Of a DNA stretch of 64,000 nt, positions 25,771-36,987 are shown one piece after another. Made by a program: the position numbers and the translations under genes. The DNA is from Welwitschia mirabilis. Lineage: Eukaryota > Gnetophyta > Gnetopsida > Welwitschiales. Within the stretch, counting starts at the first letter, position 1. Every line of letters begins with the position of its first letter. Where the stretch lies: NCBI GenBank assembly GCA_051453625.1, contig JBOZIK010000001.1, forward strand, positions 135,929,955 to 135,993,954. Direction: 5' to 3'. Under the pieces are notes generated by a model that was not told where the DNA came from, did no database searches, and saw only the letters and a list, made by a program, of their open reading frames with translations.

Positions 25771-26270
25771 GATATTTTATTGAAGGTCTTACGTTTTTCT
25801 TGAGACATAAAGATAATTATGGCTTTTATCTTAGGCTTACCTAGAACATCAGAAGTATATGATTATATCTTTATAGTGGTAGATCTCTCAATTAAAAGTG
25901 TACATTTCTTCCCTATGTAAAAATTAGATTTAGTTAGGAATATTTGTTTCATAAAATCTTATTTATCATTTTAAGTTGTTTCTTATAGCAATTTATTTTG
26001 AAGTATTTTAAAGATGGATTTTAGAGTAAGTTCAAAAGACAAAAATTTGATATCTGTAGTTAGATAGTTAAGAAGTGGATATTCAACTAGAATGTATATT
26101 TAAAGTCTAAGCAATTAGAATTTTGATTCAAGAGAAAGATATAGTCAAAGAAAGATAAATTCAACATTATAAAATGTAATGATTAGGAGAGACAAAAGCA
26201 AAATCTACTTGGGATGTATTATAGTGAAGAACTAAGTCTTCTTATTCAAGTTTCGAGGATGAAAATTTTT
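25771..26270 (+). pseudogene. Internally deleted Ty3/gypsy integrase remnant
   Basis: A frame near 25819-25923 reads LGLPRTSEVYDYIFIVVDLS then IKSVHFFPM. This is the integrase core start, where the family has 'GLP.T..G.D.I.VVVDR.TK.AHF.P'. About 250 bases later the integrase C-terminus appears as AKSTWDVL, then RTKSSYSSFEDENF (near 26200-26265), the 'ATWE.E..LR...P.LFEDE.F' ending typical of chromovirus-type pol. The middle of the core, with the second Asp and the Glu, is missing. This fixes the element's family and its plus orientation. Confidence 0.75.
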
Positions 26271-26284
26271 AATGGATAGAGAAA
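26262..26284 (+). other. Decayed polypurine tract
   Basis: AATGGATAGAGAAA directly precedes the right LTR, after the integrase end 'FEDENF'. Intact relatives have an uninterrupted purine run here; two T interruptions are visible. Confidence 0.6.
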
Positions 26285-28163
26285 TGTCACGTCCAAATTT
26301 TAAGGGTCTAAATATTTAGCCTAGTTAGTTAAGTAAAAACTAAATTAAAAATAACTTTATTGTTATGAAGACCACTGTTATACTCTTTATTTATCCTTCA
26401 TTATTATCTTATTATTCAAAATGTAATTACTTTGTTGAAATTTATTATGCTATAATTATTATTTTAAGTGTTTTCCTTATTATAATAGCCATAATTAATA
26501 ATATTTTTTTTAGTATTTCACTATTTATTTAATTATAAACTTTAGTAGTTAAATTGATGGGCAAATTAGTGGTTGTATTAATATTATTTTGTTTTTGTAA
26601 TTATTGTAATAATGTATCATGATTACTATATTTTCTTATTTTCTTATTTTTGTGCATGGGAAAAAGGCTTCTGTAATGATTATAATTCATTATATTAGCT
26701 AATGTTAATATTTTATTTCAATACTACATGCTAAGTAACATTCATAATTATGATGTTGCACTTTCTTTTATTTACATTTATTCATTATGAAAAATATTTT
26801 TATGTGGATTTTGGAATTACTTATTAAGTGGCTTATCTTAATTTGTTATCACAATAATTACAAGAAGTGGAATTTTGACATTTATTATTTATTATTAGAT
26901 AGAATATTAATGCATCCAATGGCCAAGAAAGGTAATGATTAAGGGTTATGGAATTTTCACCCCCTTCTTTTTATGATGGTGTCTCTTCATATACTCATGT
27001 ATCTTCATATCTTTACATTATCTTGCTATAGATAGGACTTTCTTCTCCTCTCATTTTTATATTTTTAAAAAATCCTCTATTATTCGATCTTGATGATTTC
27101 AAAACTTGGAGCTTGGAAAGCAGTGAACTCTTGGAAGTCTTAAAGTCTTTAAAAGTTCTCAAAGTCTTTGTCTAATTTTGGGTATGATTCAAGGTTTTAT
27201 TTATTTTCTATATGGTCTTAATTTAATTTATGAATCATGTAAGGTCTTAAATTCTTACATCTTATATGGTTCTAGGCTTTTATTTTAATGTTTATATGGT
27301 CCAAATTTGTCTTGTAATACTTGCATGATTTTAGTATTTCATAAAGCTTTTGATAATATCTTATAAATTCATTTTCTAGATTACAAGTCTTATTCTTATC
27401 ATGTATCCCTTCTGTTATAGTTTGTTACATCTTATATATCATGAAACCTTTACTATCTTATTAATCCCAATTTATATTAAGACTTGTTGACAAGCTTGTT
27501 ATGGATTATCTATATAGAACTTGTGTTGAACATTGAACATAACTTAAGATTATTAAATAAGAGAATTAAAACTAGCCAGGGTAACCAGTTGTTTAGATTT
27601 CAGAAAGTGATACTCATTAATGGAAGTCTCAAGGTTATGGGACTAAACCTTTAGGAATAAAAGGAAAAATGTGATCCAATTTATCACTTTATCCCTTCTA
27701 GTTGTGTGCAACTGAATTACTTAAATTATTATGGAATAATAGTAAAGAAGATAATATGGAAATTAGGTTTTGGTTACATATTGTATTTATTTGGCATTGC
27801 ATTCTTGGATTATTTTGACTATATATCTTAGATCATTTTGGTAATGTACCTTAAATTATTTTGGTAGTACATCTTGGTCACATCTTAAATATTATTACAA
27901 ATCCTTTCTTATTCTTGGTAATCCTATACCTACCTATTCCTTATCATGGACCATACTCTATGAAGGTTATAGTTCTCATACCATACTTGCATGTCACACT
28001 TGCTATATCTGTTTATTACTCATGATGATTAGCATTCCTTCTTCAACATTGATTCTTACATGCTCATACATAATGAGACACCGTGTACTAGTGAGCATCA
28101 AGATCTTGCTTATATACATACATACATACATACAGACATACAGACATATGTGTGTGTGTGTGT

Positions 28164-28196
<33 letters not shown>

Positions 28197-28658
28197 GATG
28201 TATGTATATGTATCTGTGTATGTGTGGACGTGGGTGTGTATATGTATGTATACATGTATGTATATGTAAAAGTAAAGAACCTTAAATGTCATCGTAGTTT
28301 GTGATATTTATTGACATGATGTTGTTTTTGAGACTTACGTTTATCTAGCAATAAGAATTATTTACAAATTTATGAGTAATGTCCTTAGATGCCTTTCGTT
28401 GGAGAAAATTATGAATGTTTAAGTTATTTTATCTTCCTAGTAAATTTAAAATTTTACTTTATATGCTATTTAATTGTGTTACATATCTTGAGATATGGCA
28501 TGTTAAATTATAATATCTTGTAGTTAACAAAAATCTTGGTTATGCCTTATCATGATAATAATTTTATGTGAAGCTTTAGTTATAGAAAATCTAGGTATCA
28601 AAATTTCATATCAGGACATCAAGTTCAAGTTTTTAGTTGTTGAAATTTGGACATTATA
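26285..28658 (+). repeat. 3' LTR of the 18.4-28.7 kb element
   Basis: Starts TGTCACGTCC and ends GGACATTATA. Aligns with 18425-20621. It is about 180 bases longer, partly from a microsatellite block at 28116-28262. Confidence 0.92.
28116..28262 (+). repeat. TACA / (TG)n compound microsatellite inside the 3' LTR
   Basis: TACA-type tetranucleotides (about 28116-28145) lead into TG repeats (28149-28195), followed by TATG/TGTA variants to about 28262. Open frames across it on both strands are repeat artefacts. Confidence 0.95.
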
Positions 28659-28663
28659 ATACC
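28659..28663 (+). repeat. Target-site duplication, right copy (ATACC)
   Basis: Identical to 18420-18424. Confidence 0.9.
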
Positions 28664-30165
28664 TCATCTAGGATGCAAAATTTATGATCAATTATTTCTA
28701 TAAAATATTAGAAGTTCCATGATAACAAAGAGTGAAAAATGCTAAAAGAAAAGTTAAAAACAACTTAGAAGAAATAACCCCCTTGTGAAGTTACCTCTTT
28801 TATAACCAAATCTTCCTCTTTAGCCTTCAAAGTTCTTTAGCTAGCTATGTATAATCTACCACATATCCATAAGTTATACCTCTTCTTACCTCTCCTACAT
28901 GCCCCTCTTTGAAGACCTCACAAAATTCTTATATCATACAGATTTATAATCTTACAAAACTTACATTTTTATGCATCTCAAACTTTGAGAGGAATTTTGA
29001 TACAATTATGAAATTTATACTTAAATTTAAAAATGGTTTCTTAAATAATTTTTCATGTGGTTACTTTTTATAGATGGATTATAATTGCTTTTCGAATTCA
29101 TTTATTTAAATTTCCAAGTTTTCCTATTAACATATAATATAATAACTTTTTTCTAAGTTTCTTACATTAAATTTCTTTAACAGATATTCAAATTTGTTTT
29201 TGTTCTTTACCAAAAAGCATTCATTCATATCATCAATACAAAAAACTTCATCTTTCATAACAAAAAGAAAAATTAAAGTCATGTATTTGGTTTAAGAAAA
29301 AAATATCTTCTATAAAGAAATGGATCCCAAAAGAAAAGAGTTTAAACAAAGATAGTCTTAACATAATATTAATGAAGAAAATGTTATTAATATAAAAAAC
29401 TAAGATATCTCTTCTAAATAAATAATCAAATTTAGTTTAAACATTATAATGTAAAATTAAACTTCATATATTCCTCGAAAAAAAATCCAAAGCAACTTCA
29501 AATCTTTATAAAGATAACTTTTGATAAAAGTGCACTTCTTGGAAAGATTAAAACATGTGCAAAGGAATATTCATAAGAAAAGAATACAATTAAATTACTT
29601 ACTAATAATAATAAAGATTTCATATATTAAAACTTTATATAAAATAAATAGCTAAATATATTCTAAAATAAATTGTAGATGAAATTCTAGAAAATATATC
29701 AGGACATAATGATTCAATTGCTTCAAAAATAGTGGGTTTTAGTCAAATTCACTTAATGACTAATCCTTATTTTAGTATCTTAATCTTACCTACTAAACAT
29801 CATTGAAAGAAAACATAGGATTTTTAGGGATAAAAGGGGAAAAAAGGAAAAAAAGTGGAAAAAATGCAAGAAACGATTATTGATCTCTTTCTAAAGATTT
29901 GTTCTGCAGAGATATAATTACAAAAAGAACTATAAGAAGTATTTTTTTGCTATGATCAAAAGATGTAAAAAAGGGGAAAATAACACTAGACATAAAGGGA
30001 ATAACTCCTTCATACCACAATGAAAACATTTAGTTGAATTTCAATAACCCTTAGAGAATTGATATACTTAAAATATGGTATGAAAAAGAAAAATCTCAAT
30101 TTTGCTTTTACTTTTAAAACCAAATACGCAACTTTAATTAATAATAGAATTCTTTCTATGAATTA
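28664..30165. other. No gene recognised; may continue the interrupted LINE
   Basis: A/T-rich flank between two complete LTR elements. Before the 18.4-28.7 kb insertion this was contiguous with 18420, so it could hold the 5' part of the minus-strand LINE. A purine-rich run lies near 29820-29870. No motif was seen. Confidence 0.35.
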
Positions 30166-30170
30166 ATATT
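30166..30170 (+). repeat. Target-site duplication, left copy (ATATT)
   Basis: Identical to 38583-38587 and directly abutting the outer LTR end. Confidence 0.9.
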
Positions 30171-30481
30171 TGATAGGATCGAGAACTCTAGAGGTGGGAT
30201 GAATAGGTTCTTAAAATTACAACGTAGTATTCTAAACAAATTCAAGATAAATTAAAAACTTGCCCAAAATAATTCACTAATCCAAAACATGCATGAAAAG
30301 AAGAGTTAACAGAAGTAAAGAAATAAACTAACTGAAAGAATAAAAGTACTAAATAGATGCACGCAGGATCTATAGTGGATCATGAAACCTCCTACTTCAC
30401 TCTTGATGATCGGCTTATTCTCAAGCTTGATCCGGATCTTTGTTACTCTACTAGGTATTCTAGGTTCATCTGTAATCTTTA

Positions 30482-30612
30482 CAAATGGACTTTTCTAGGC
30501 TGAATCTTAACCTTTGAATAAACTTTTTAAGGCTTAGTCTCAATCTTTGAATGGACTTTTCAAGACTTAGTCTCAACCTTTGAATGGACTTTTTAAGGCT
30601 TAGTCTCAACCT
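30482..30612 (+). repeat. Four tandem 33-34 bp units in the copia LTR
   Basis: Each unit has the form TGGACTTTT..AGGCTTAG followed by TCTCAACCTTTGAA. The partner LTR has three units (37291-37393). Confidence 0.85.
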
Positions 30613-31020
30613 TTTACAACATAAAGTAGTGATGCAATGATGTCAATATGCATGGATATCACTTATTCTTGATACAGTGGATTTTATGGAGCTCTTCTCC
30701 TGTAGATGTACAACAGATGAAGTGCAAGATCTGATCTTGAATGTAGAGATGATATAGATAGTAGATCTTCCTTGATCAAAAGTACAGATGCCAAGATACA
30801 ACATTGAATATCACAAGATTACAGTGCTTATTCCTAAAATGGTTCCAAAAAGGATTATATAGTCATCTATCTCTTGTCTATTTATATTGAAAGGCTTTTA
30901 GTATTTATTAATTTCAAATGCACTTTCAATAGCTATAAATGGCTAGAAAACAACTATCTAATGTATACATAATGAATAGAAAATTTTAGTTTCATTCTAT
31001 TTGGTTGACTCCTCTAAAGT

Positions 31021-32110
31021 TCAATCGACCCTATCTGTTGCCATGACTTATACATGTCACTTGAGTGAAAATTTCAGTTACTCCAATTTCTTAGGGTTTC
31101 ATGTCTGGTCGACCCCAGTTTGGTTGCCTATAAAAAAATTTGATCATTTGCTTGTCTTAATAATGCTCTTTCCATTTCCAGTATTAGGTCTAGTCGACCC
31201 CTTCAGGTGTTTGGTCAACCCCATGATGATTGGCTTAGAAGTATCAACTGCACAGCGCTCAGGTTTAATCGACCCCATCATAGATTCGGTTGACTCCTTA
31301 ACAATTAGTTAAAGAGTATTGTTCCTTGGTTTACAGATATGGTCAACCCCATCATAGGTCTAATCAACCTCTTGTCATTCAGTCTACGGATACTATTTAC
31401 CAGGTCCTCAAATCCAGTCAACCCCATAAAGATCAAGTCCAACCCTTACCATTCATTTTAGGGATACTAGTTCTTAAGGTTATAGGTCCGGTCAATTTCA
31501 TCAAAAATACGGTTGACCCCTCTCGAGGCAGGTCATTTTGTCTATCTACTTTAAGTGCNNNNNNNNNNNNNNNNNNNNNNNNNNNNNNNNNNNNNNNNNN
31601 NNNNNNNNNNNNNNNNNNNNNNNNNNNNNNNNNNNNNNNNNNNNNNNNNNNNNNNNNNACTTACACAAGTCACCTAAGTGAGAAATTTAGTCATTTAAAT
31701 TTCTTATGGATCCCTATCTAGTCGACCCCATCTGGGTTTACTTGACTCCAATCCAGTTATCTGCTACATTATTCAGTCACCTACTCTTCTTGATAAAATT
31801 CTTTCCAATTTCTAGCATTGGATCCGGTCGATCCCTTCAGGTGTCTGGTCGACCCCATGATGATCGGCTTAGGAGTATCAGTTGCACAGTGCTCATGTCT
31901 AGTCAATCCCATCATAGGTTTGGTTAATCCCTTGGTAATCAGTTTAAGAGTACTATTCCTGAGTTACCCCTTGTCATTCAGTTCAGAAACACTGGTTCTC
32001 AAGGTTACAGGTCTGATCGACCCCATCAAAAATTTGTTCGAACCCTCTAAATGCAGTTCATTTTCTATCTACTTTAGGTGTAGTCAACCCCTTGAAAATC
32101 CAGTTGACCC
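31021..32110 (+). repeat. GTCGACCCC-motif array in the copia LTR
   Basis: About seventeen copies of GTCGACCCC or its transition variants (GTCAACCCC, GTTGACCCC, GTCGATCCC) occur at irregular 20-100 base spacing, typically followed by ATCATAGG or TTCAGGT context. The partner LTR has about eleven over 37858-38420. All four open frames through this region are products of the repeat's low stop content. Confidence 0.85.
31559..31658. other. Assembly gap (100 N) inside the copia LTR
   Basis: Flanked by two copies of the same LTR module; see findings. Confidence 0.95.
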
Positions 32111-32273
32111 CTCAAAAGGACAGAAGAACTGATAGGTTTCTAGTGCTTAAAAATTGATGGTTTCAGTTTCATCTTTCGACCTACAAGTAATTAACATCTT
32201 CTACATAAGATACATAAAATTTGTTATAAAGAAAACATTATTTTAACATCCATTAATAAAACATAATCTAACA

Positions 32274-32286
32274 ATCTTCCCCTTTA
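32274..32286 (-). other. Polypurine tract of the copia element
   Basis: The minus strand reads TAAAGGGGAAGAT immediately before the LTR start TGTTAG. This is the usual second-strand primer of copia elements. Confidence 0.85.
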
Positions 32287-32854
32287 ACATTGATAGCATA
32301 TAATACTTATTTATGAAAAATATTTAGGACTTAGAAAAGCTTCTCCTTACAAAATGCCTATTATAAAAATATTACACCTTTGGAAACCAAGTTAAGACAT
32401 TTTGATTAATCAAATTTTATGCTTGAAATAGAACAAATTTAATATGAAAAATTAAAGGGTTAAGGGTACAAACTTTATGAAAAGCATAATGTAATCATGT
32501 AAACCATTTAATATTTTGATTAGTTATCACATTTTAGAATTTATTTCCAACATTAAAAAACTTTGAACTTTTAAGTTAAGCACAATAGAGAATCATGTTA
32601 AGCACATATGATTTGCATAAGCACACAAAACTTTGAGATACTAATTGAAAATAATTTAGAGCATACTAGTGAAGTGCATGTAGATTTTATTAAACATATG
32701 TAAACATTACAAAATAAAAGTGTTCATCAAGATAATGCTACATCTGAAATTCTAAAAAAAAATTTAATAACAAATAATTAATTCTTCCCTTTTTGACATC
32801 AATGAAAAAGGAGAGAACACAAGCACAAAGAAAGACATAATTTGAAGTTTCTAA

Positions 32855-33881
32855 TCAGACTCCTCCTCCTCTTCTTTTTTTCCCTTCTTCAGAGTCTTCT
32901 TCTAAAGCTTCTTCATTATCTTTTATGCAGGTTGAGCTAGTGGCCTCTACTGAGGTATTAGCAATATCATATTTAACTGCTATGAGTGCTTCCTTCATGT
33001 GCTTGGTATGGGAATTAATCCATCTCAGATATGAAAGGGTCTCATCAATAAAGGCTTTCTTTGGAGAGGGAGACTTTGAGGATTTCTTAGAGGGGATAAA
33101 GATATGCATATGAGATAAGGTTTGACATCTAATGGGTGCCATAGGCTGAAGAGTTTTCAGTTTCAGATGAAATGTTACACAAAAATAATGGCATAAACTT
33201 GTGATAAGCACAGAGTATGGTAATGCCCTAGTCCTATGATACTCCAACTATAAGACCGTGTTCTTCAGTATAATGGTAGAAGCATCAATAGAATACTCAA
33301 TCCTTATCAAATACATCAGATAGGCTCTATAACAGGAGGACTCATCACGATGCCTAGCTAAAGGTGAGAAATTATAAATGAAAATTAAGTAAAGAAAAAG
33401 GTATTTTGGTGTCAACAAAGAAGTAGAAAAAGTATGCTTCCAAGAGTGCAACTTACCACAGATATCCATAACAATAATAGGCTTATCTTCCATGGTATCT
33501 CAAAAAGGTCAAAACTCTTCATAGTCACAATTAGGAAGATCGGTCAACTCAGAAATAAGATTTGTCATTACTCTCAAGGGTTTTAAGGGTTGTTGAGTTA
33601 TGATCATGAGAAGAATTATAGTAAAACATGCAAGTAAGAAATTGATAAGTAGAGCCAGAAACATCTAAAAAATAATTAAGATCCTAATTTCTCAAGAGTT
33701 GAATGATATCCCTAAGCTCTCTAAGCTCTGAGATTACCGCAAACCCCTCTTGGCATACTAACTTCTTCTCAAACATTTTTGAGAACTTGTCAATGTTCTT
33801 CTTAGACATCCCATGGTAGAAAATAGTAGGATCTCTTGAAGAAGCTTTCTTCACTCTCCTTTTGGATGAGCTTTCAGCCAT
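32855..33881 (-). pseudogene. Putative plant transposon-domain protein inside the copia element
   Basis: The minus strand has an N-terminal piece at 33881-33684, starting MAESSSKRRVKKASSRD and including YHGMSKKNIDKF. It is followed by one frame from 33493 to 32855, broken by a single stop at 33250-33248. The second part holds SPLARHRDESSCYRAYLMYL, then IDASTIILKN, then RALPYSVLITSLCHYF. This order is that of the domain often called putative plant transposon protein (H-R-D..S, AYL..YI, ID...II, LP...LIT.LC). Its function is unknown. A Ser/Lys region (KSSKSPSPKKAF) and a Glu-rich tail (EEALEEDSEEGKKRRGGG) follow. It sits where integrase-RT-RNase H should be, in the element's own orientation, and is less decayed than most of the window. 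Confidence 0.65.
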
Positions 33882-34069
33882 TTTAAAGACCTTAAAAGCA
33901 AGAAATCTAAAAGAAAAGCACTAGATCTAAGAGTAAAGCTCTGGATCTAAAAGAAAAAAAACTCTAGATATGAGAGATGGAAAAGGCTAGAACATAAAAA
34001 AAATTGATTTAGGAACTTCTTTCTTTTATAGATAAAGCAAAATAAGATGAAATGAGAAAATAAATCAAG

Positions 34070-34260
34070 TCCACTGATAGTACTTTCACACTGTGATCTA
34101 TTAGGTCCAGTCGACCACTCGAGATTCTGATCAACCCGTTGAGACATAGGTCTATAGTACTAGAAGAGGTCTAAGTGATTGGGCTTTCAAACCAGTCAAT
34201 TAATCAAATCTAGTCAACTCAATCATAGATCTAGTTAACTACCCTACTATTACTTAAATA
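34070..34260. repeat. Stray GTCGACC-type motifs in the copia interior
   Basis: CCAGTCGACCACTCGAG (near 34108) and related TAGTCAACTCAATC (near 34213) resemble the LTR motif array, although this lies outside both LTRs. It marks a probable junction between the pol remnant and the transposon-domain ORF. Confidence 0.5.
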
Positions 34261-34479
34261 AGAGTGAGTAAACCCCTAGTTAATTTTTATGATTGATAAG
34301 TAAATTTCAGAAATGGGGTGTTACTTTATAGTTTTCCAAAAAAACATTTAGATTTATCAAGATTTAAGCTAAAGTTTCTATTTTGCATGTCATAGTTTTT
34401 ATGATTACTAATGAATTAAACAAGTATCTATTCTATAAATATTATCTACTTGTTTTGTAGTAAAGATAGCAACATTTGT

Positions 34480-34760
34480 TTTTTCATTTACAACTTCACA
34501 TTTTGATTTTTCAAGAATTACTTTGTGATCTTTGTCATACAATTAACTAATTCTCAATAAATTATGTTTCAAACCATTTACATAAATCACATTATGAAGT
34601 TTAGGTAACTTACCTCCTTCAATGCATCCTGTACCTTCTATCTTTGCCTTTTTATTATTTTCAAAAATGACTTCTTTCACATCAATACTCCTTAGGTGTT
34701 GAAATTATAATCTTTCTTAAGTTAGATGCCTTGAGCATCCACTGTGTAGATACCAATTAT
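34480..34760 (-). pseudogene. Ty1/copia protease and pre-integrase segment, decayed
   Basis: The minus strand reads WYLHSGCSRHLT (34757-34722), the copia protease active-site block in which Asp-Ser-Gly has become His-Ser-Gly. It continues with VIFENNKKAKIEGTGCI and LPKLHNVIYVNGLKHNLLR, which matches the segment preceding integrase in copia polyproteins. The reading then ends, and no HHCC zinc domain, integrase core or RT follows. Replacement of the catalytic Asp makes it inactive. Confidence 0.85.
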
Positions 34761-34769
34761 TTATACTTG

Positions 34770-35270
34770 ATCCTTTGAGAGCTATCTGCATTAGAAAACT
34801 TTTTTGATTGTTAACTCTAACCCATTTAGTTTTATTAGACTTATATGGTATACTTCTTTTAAGAATAAATTTAAATAGTAAAGAATTTATAGAATCTAAG
34901 AAAAGAATTAATTTTCCAATTTTGCAAAAAAGTTTTAAATGACTAAATTTACCATAAAACTTACATGAAAGTTTAGAAGCATACTTACATTTCTAGTTTA
35001 CCTATTCTTGTGAATTTTGTGAACTAAAAATAATACTTGATCTATCTCCAGTAGGTTCCACACTCTAAGCATCTATTTAAATTTAGAAGAACCACTAGAA
35101 AATTTATTTATAAAGAAGAAAAGATGTTTTACCTAAGACATTAGATTAGTATTGTCATATTTTAGCACATTATACTTCATTTCCATTTCCTCCTTCTCTT
35201 TGGTGAGAGTCTTCACTACACTATTCAGATCATTTATACTTATAGCTAGCTTTTTACATTTATCATATAG
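34770..35270 (-). pseudogene. Spacer between copia gag and protease
   Basis: Minus-strand decayed coding region joining the gag C-terminus to the protease. It includes a coiled-coil-like stretch just after the gag frame (NDLNSVVKTLTKEKEEMEMK, near 35240-35180), a common feature after the zinc knuckle in copia gag. No separate domain is seen. Confidence 0.5.
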
Positions 35271-35273
35271 CTT

Positions 35274-36922
35274 CTAACATGTATCTTCAAACTCATCTTC
35301 TTCTTCATTGATCATGTCCAAATAATCAGGCTCTGATATACCAGGAACATCTTTGAGGGATGGCATAGTCATCATAAAATACAACTTTTTGTCTTTATTT
35401 GATTCTTGATCTAAATAGCTATTATCATCATTATCATCATCATTATTCCATGTGGTAATAAAAGAGGGATTCTTTATTTTCTTGTTATCTCTTGTTATGT
35501 TAAGGCACTCATTTGCCATATGATCAAATCCTTTGCATGAGTAGCATTGGATTTCTTTACCTTTTTCTTGCTCGTTTCTATGTTTTAGATGACTTCTTTT
35601 TGAATTTATACNNNNNNNNNNNNNNNNNNNNNNNNNNNNNNNNNNNNNNNNNNNNNNNNNNNNNNNNNNNNNNNNNNNNNNNNNNNNNNNNNNNNNNNNN
35701 NNNNNNNNNNNNNNNNNNNNNNNNNNNNNNNNNNNNNNNNNNNNNNNNNNNNNNNNNNNNNNNNNNNNNNNNNNNNNNNNNNNNNNNNNNNNNNNNNNNN
35801 NNNNNNNNNNNNNNNNNNNNNNNNNNNNNNNNNNNNNNNNNNNNNNNNNNNNNNNNNNNNNNNNNNNNNNNNNNNNNNNNNNNNNNNNNNNNNNNNNNNN
35901 NNNNNNNNNNNNNNNNNNNNNNNNNNNNNNNNNNNNNNNNNNNNNNNNNNNNNNNNNNNNNNNNNNNNNNNNNNNNNNNNNNNNNNNNNNNNNNNNNNNN
36001 NNNNNNNNNNNNNNNNNNNNNNNNNNNNNNNNNNNNNNNNNNNNNNNNNNNNNNNNNNNNNNNNNNNNNNNNNNNNNNNNNNNNNNNNNNNNNNNNNNNN
36101 NNNNNNNNNNNNNNNNNNNNNNNNNNNNNNNNNNNNNNNNNNNNNNNNNNNNNNNNNNNNNNNNNNNNNNNNNNNNNNNNNNNNAGAAGAGTTACTTCAT
36201 CATCTAAGTCCTTATCTGACCTTTCAAATCTATAGTCTTCCTACACACATTTTAGAGTAATACCTTTCTTCTTATCTTTAATAAATTTAAGTTTATAGGT
36301 TTGAAAATTACCTTATAGTTCTTTCAGTGCCATTTTATTTATGTTTTTACTCTTCTTGATGGCTATGACCTTTGGTTCGAATCTCTTATGTAGGGATCTT
36401 AGGACTTTTCTTACCACCTTTCTTTCATCCAAGCATTCTCCAATACTTGCCATAGAGTTTACGATATCAATGAGTCTAGCAAATAATTTCTACAAGATCT
36501 CTTCTTCATCTATATGGATGTCTTCAAATTTTGAAATAAGCATTTGAGCTTTACAGTTGAGGTTCCTTCATGTGTTACTTCAAGAATGTCCCAATCTTCC
36601 TTAGCATAAAAATAGTTTACTATGCACTTAAACTCATCTACACAGACTACACAAAATATGACATTAATAACATAGGCATCTATGATGGATTTTGACTTGT
36701 AAGTGGAGTTCCATTGAACTCGAGTTTTGGGAACGAGGATAGTATTACCATTGGCATTAGCTAGAGTTGACATAGGCACAGTATAACTTTATAAATAACT
36801 TCTTCTATATCAGCATCTAAAAATCTAAGAAATATTCTTATTTTAGCTTTCTAGTAAGCATAGTTTGACCCGTCAAACATGGGTGGATGACTGGTAGAAA
36901 AACCATTAAATGAATTATTCAT
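35274..36922 (-). pseudogene. Ty1/copia gag (capsid and zinc knuckle), decayed, with gap
   Basis: The minus-strand start is ATG at 36922-36920. It reads PPMFDGSNYAY then a TAG where Trp is expected, the opening of copia gag. The capsid region is AKEDWDILEVTHEGTSTVK (near 36607-36550), then VNSMASIGECLDERKVVRKV and LRSLHKRFEPKVIAIKKSK. The zinc knuckle CYSCKGFDHMANEC (35546-35505) is a perfect CX2CX4HX4C. It is followed by an acidic Asp/Asn stretch (NNDDDNDDNSYLDQ) and the frame's end at 35274. The 573-N gap (35612-36184) removes the part between capsid and knuckle. At least two stops and a frame change are present. Confidence 0.88.
35612..36184. other. Assembly gap (573 N) inside copia gag
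   Basis: Falls between the capsid region and the zinc knuckle. The open frame running through it on the plus strand is made of unknown bases and is not a gene. Confidence 0.95.
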
Positions 36923-36973
36923 TATAGGGTTCTAAAGTCAAGATTGGTTAAAATCTAGAGAATAATTAACTTA

Positions 36974-36985
36974 GATTTGATACCA
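36974..36985 (-). other. Primer-binding site of the copia element (initiator tRNA-Met)
   Basis: The minus strand reads TGGTATCAAATC two bases after the LTR end. The expected TGGTATCAGAGC differs by two G-to-A changes. Confidence 0.9.
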
Positions 36986-36987
36986 AT

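Larger units (their letters stand above)
18425..28658 (+). mobile_element. Complete but non-autonomous LTR retrotransposon, Ty3/gypsy chromovirus-like
   Basis: Two direct LTRs (18425-20621 and 26285-28658), 5-bp target duplication ATACC, initiator tRNA-Met primer site next to the left LTR, and a decayed polypurine tract before the right LTR define the element. LTR ends are TATCACATCC/TGTCACGTCC on the left and GGACATTATA on the right, which is an imperfect inverted pair after decay. Over the first 90 bases the LTRs differ at roughly one position in ten (by eye), indicating an old insertion. Of pol, only two integrase scraps remain (about 25770-26260). Most of the 5.6 kb interior (20.9-25.7 kb) is coding-like sequence not recognised as gag or pol, suggesting replacement or capture. 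Confidence 0.9.
30171..32273 (-). repeat. 3' LTR (element orientation) of the copia element
   Basis: 2103 bases including a 100-N gap, versus 1595 for its partner. The extra length is explained by a repeated module: the sequence after the gap (31659-32140) repeats that before it (31043-31558). It contains a 33-34 bp tandem array at 30482-30612 and many GTCGACCCC motifs. Confidence 0.92.

Noticed and set aside
28022-28292. Cys-Val and Thr-His rich open frames on both strands
   Set aside because: Produced by the TG/TACA microsatellite inside an LTR.
31001-32132. Four overlapping open frames of 73-131 codons
   Set aside because: They lie wholly in a copia LTR; the GTCGACCCC repeat happens to be stop-poor.
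35513-36235. A 240-codon plus-strand frame
   Set aside because: Almost entirely N and antisense to copia gag.
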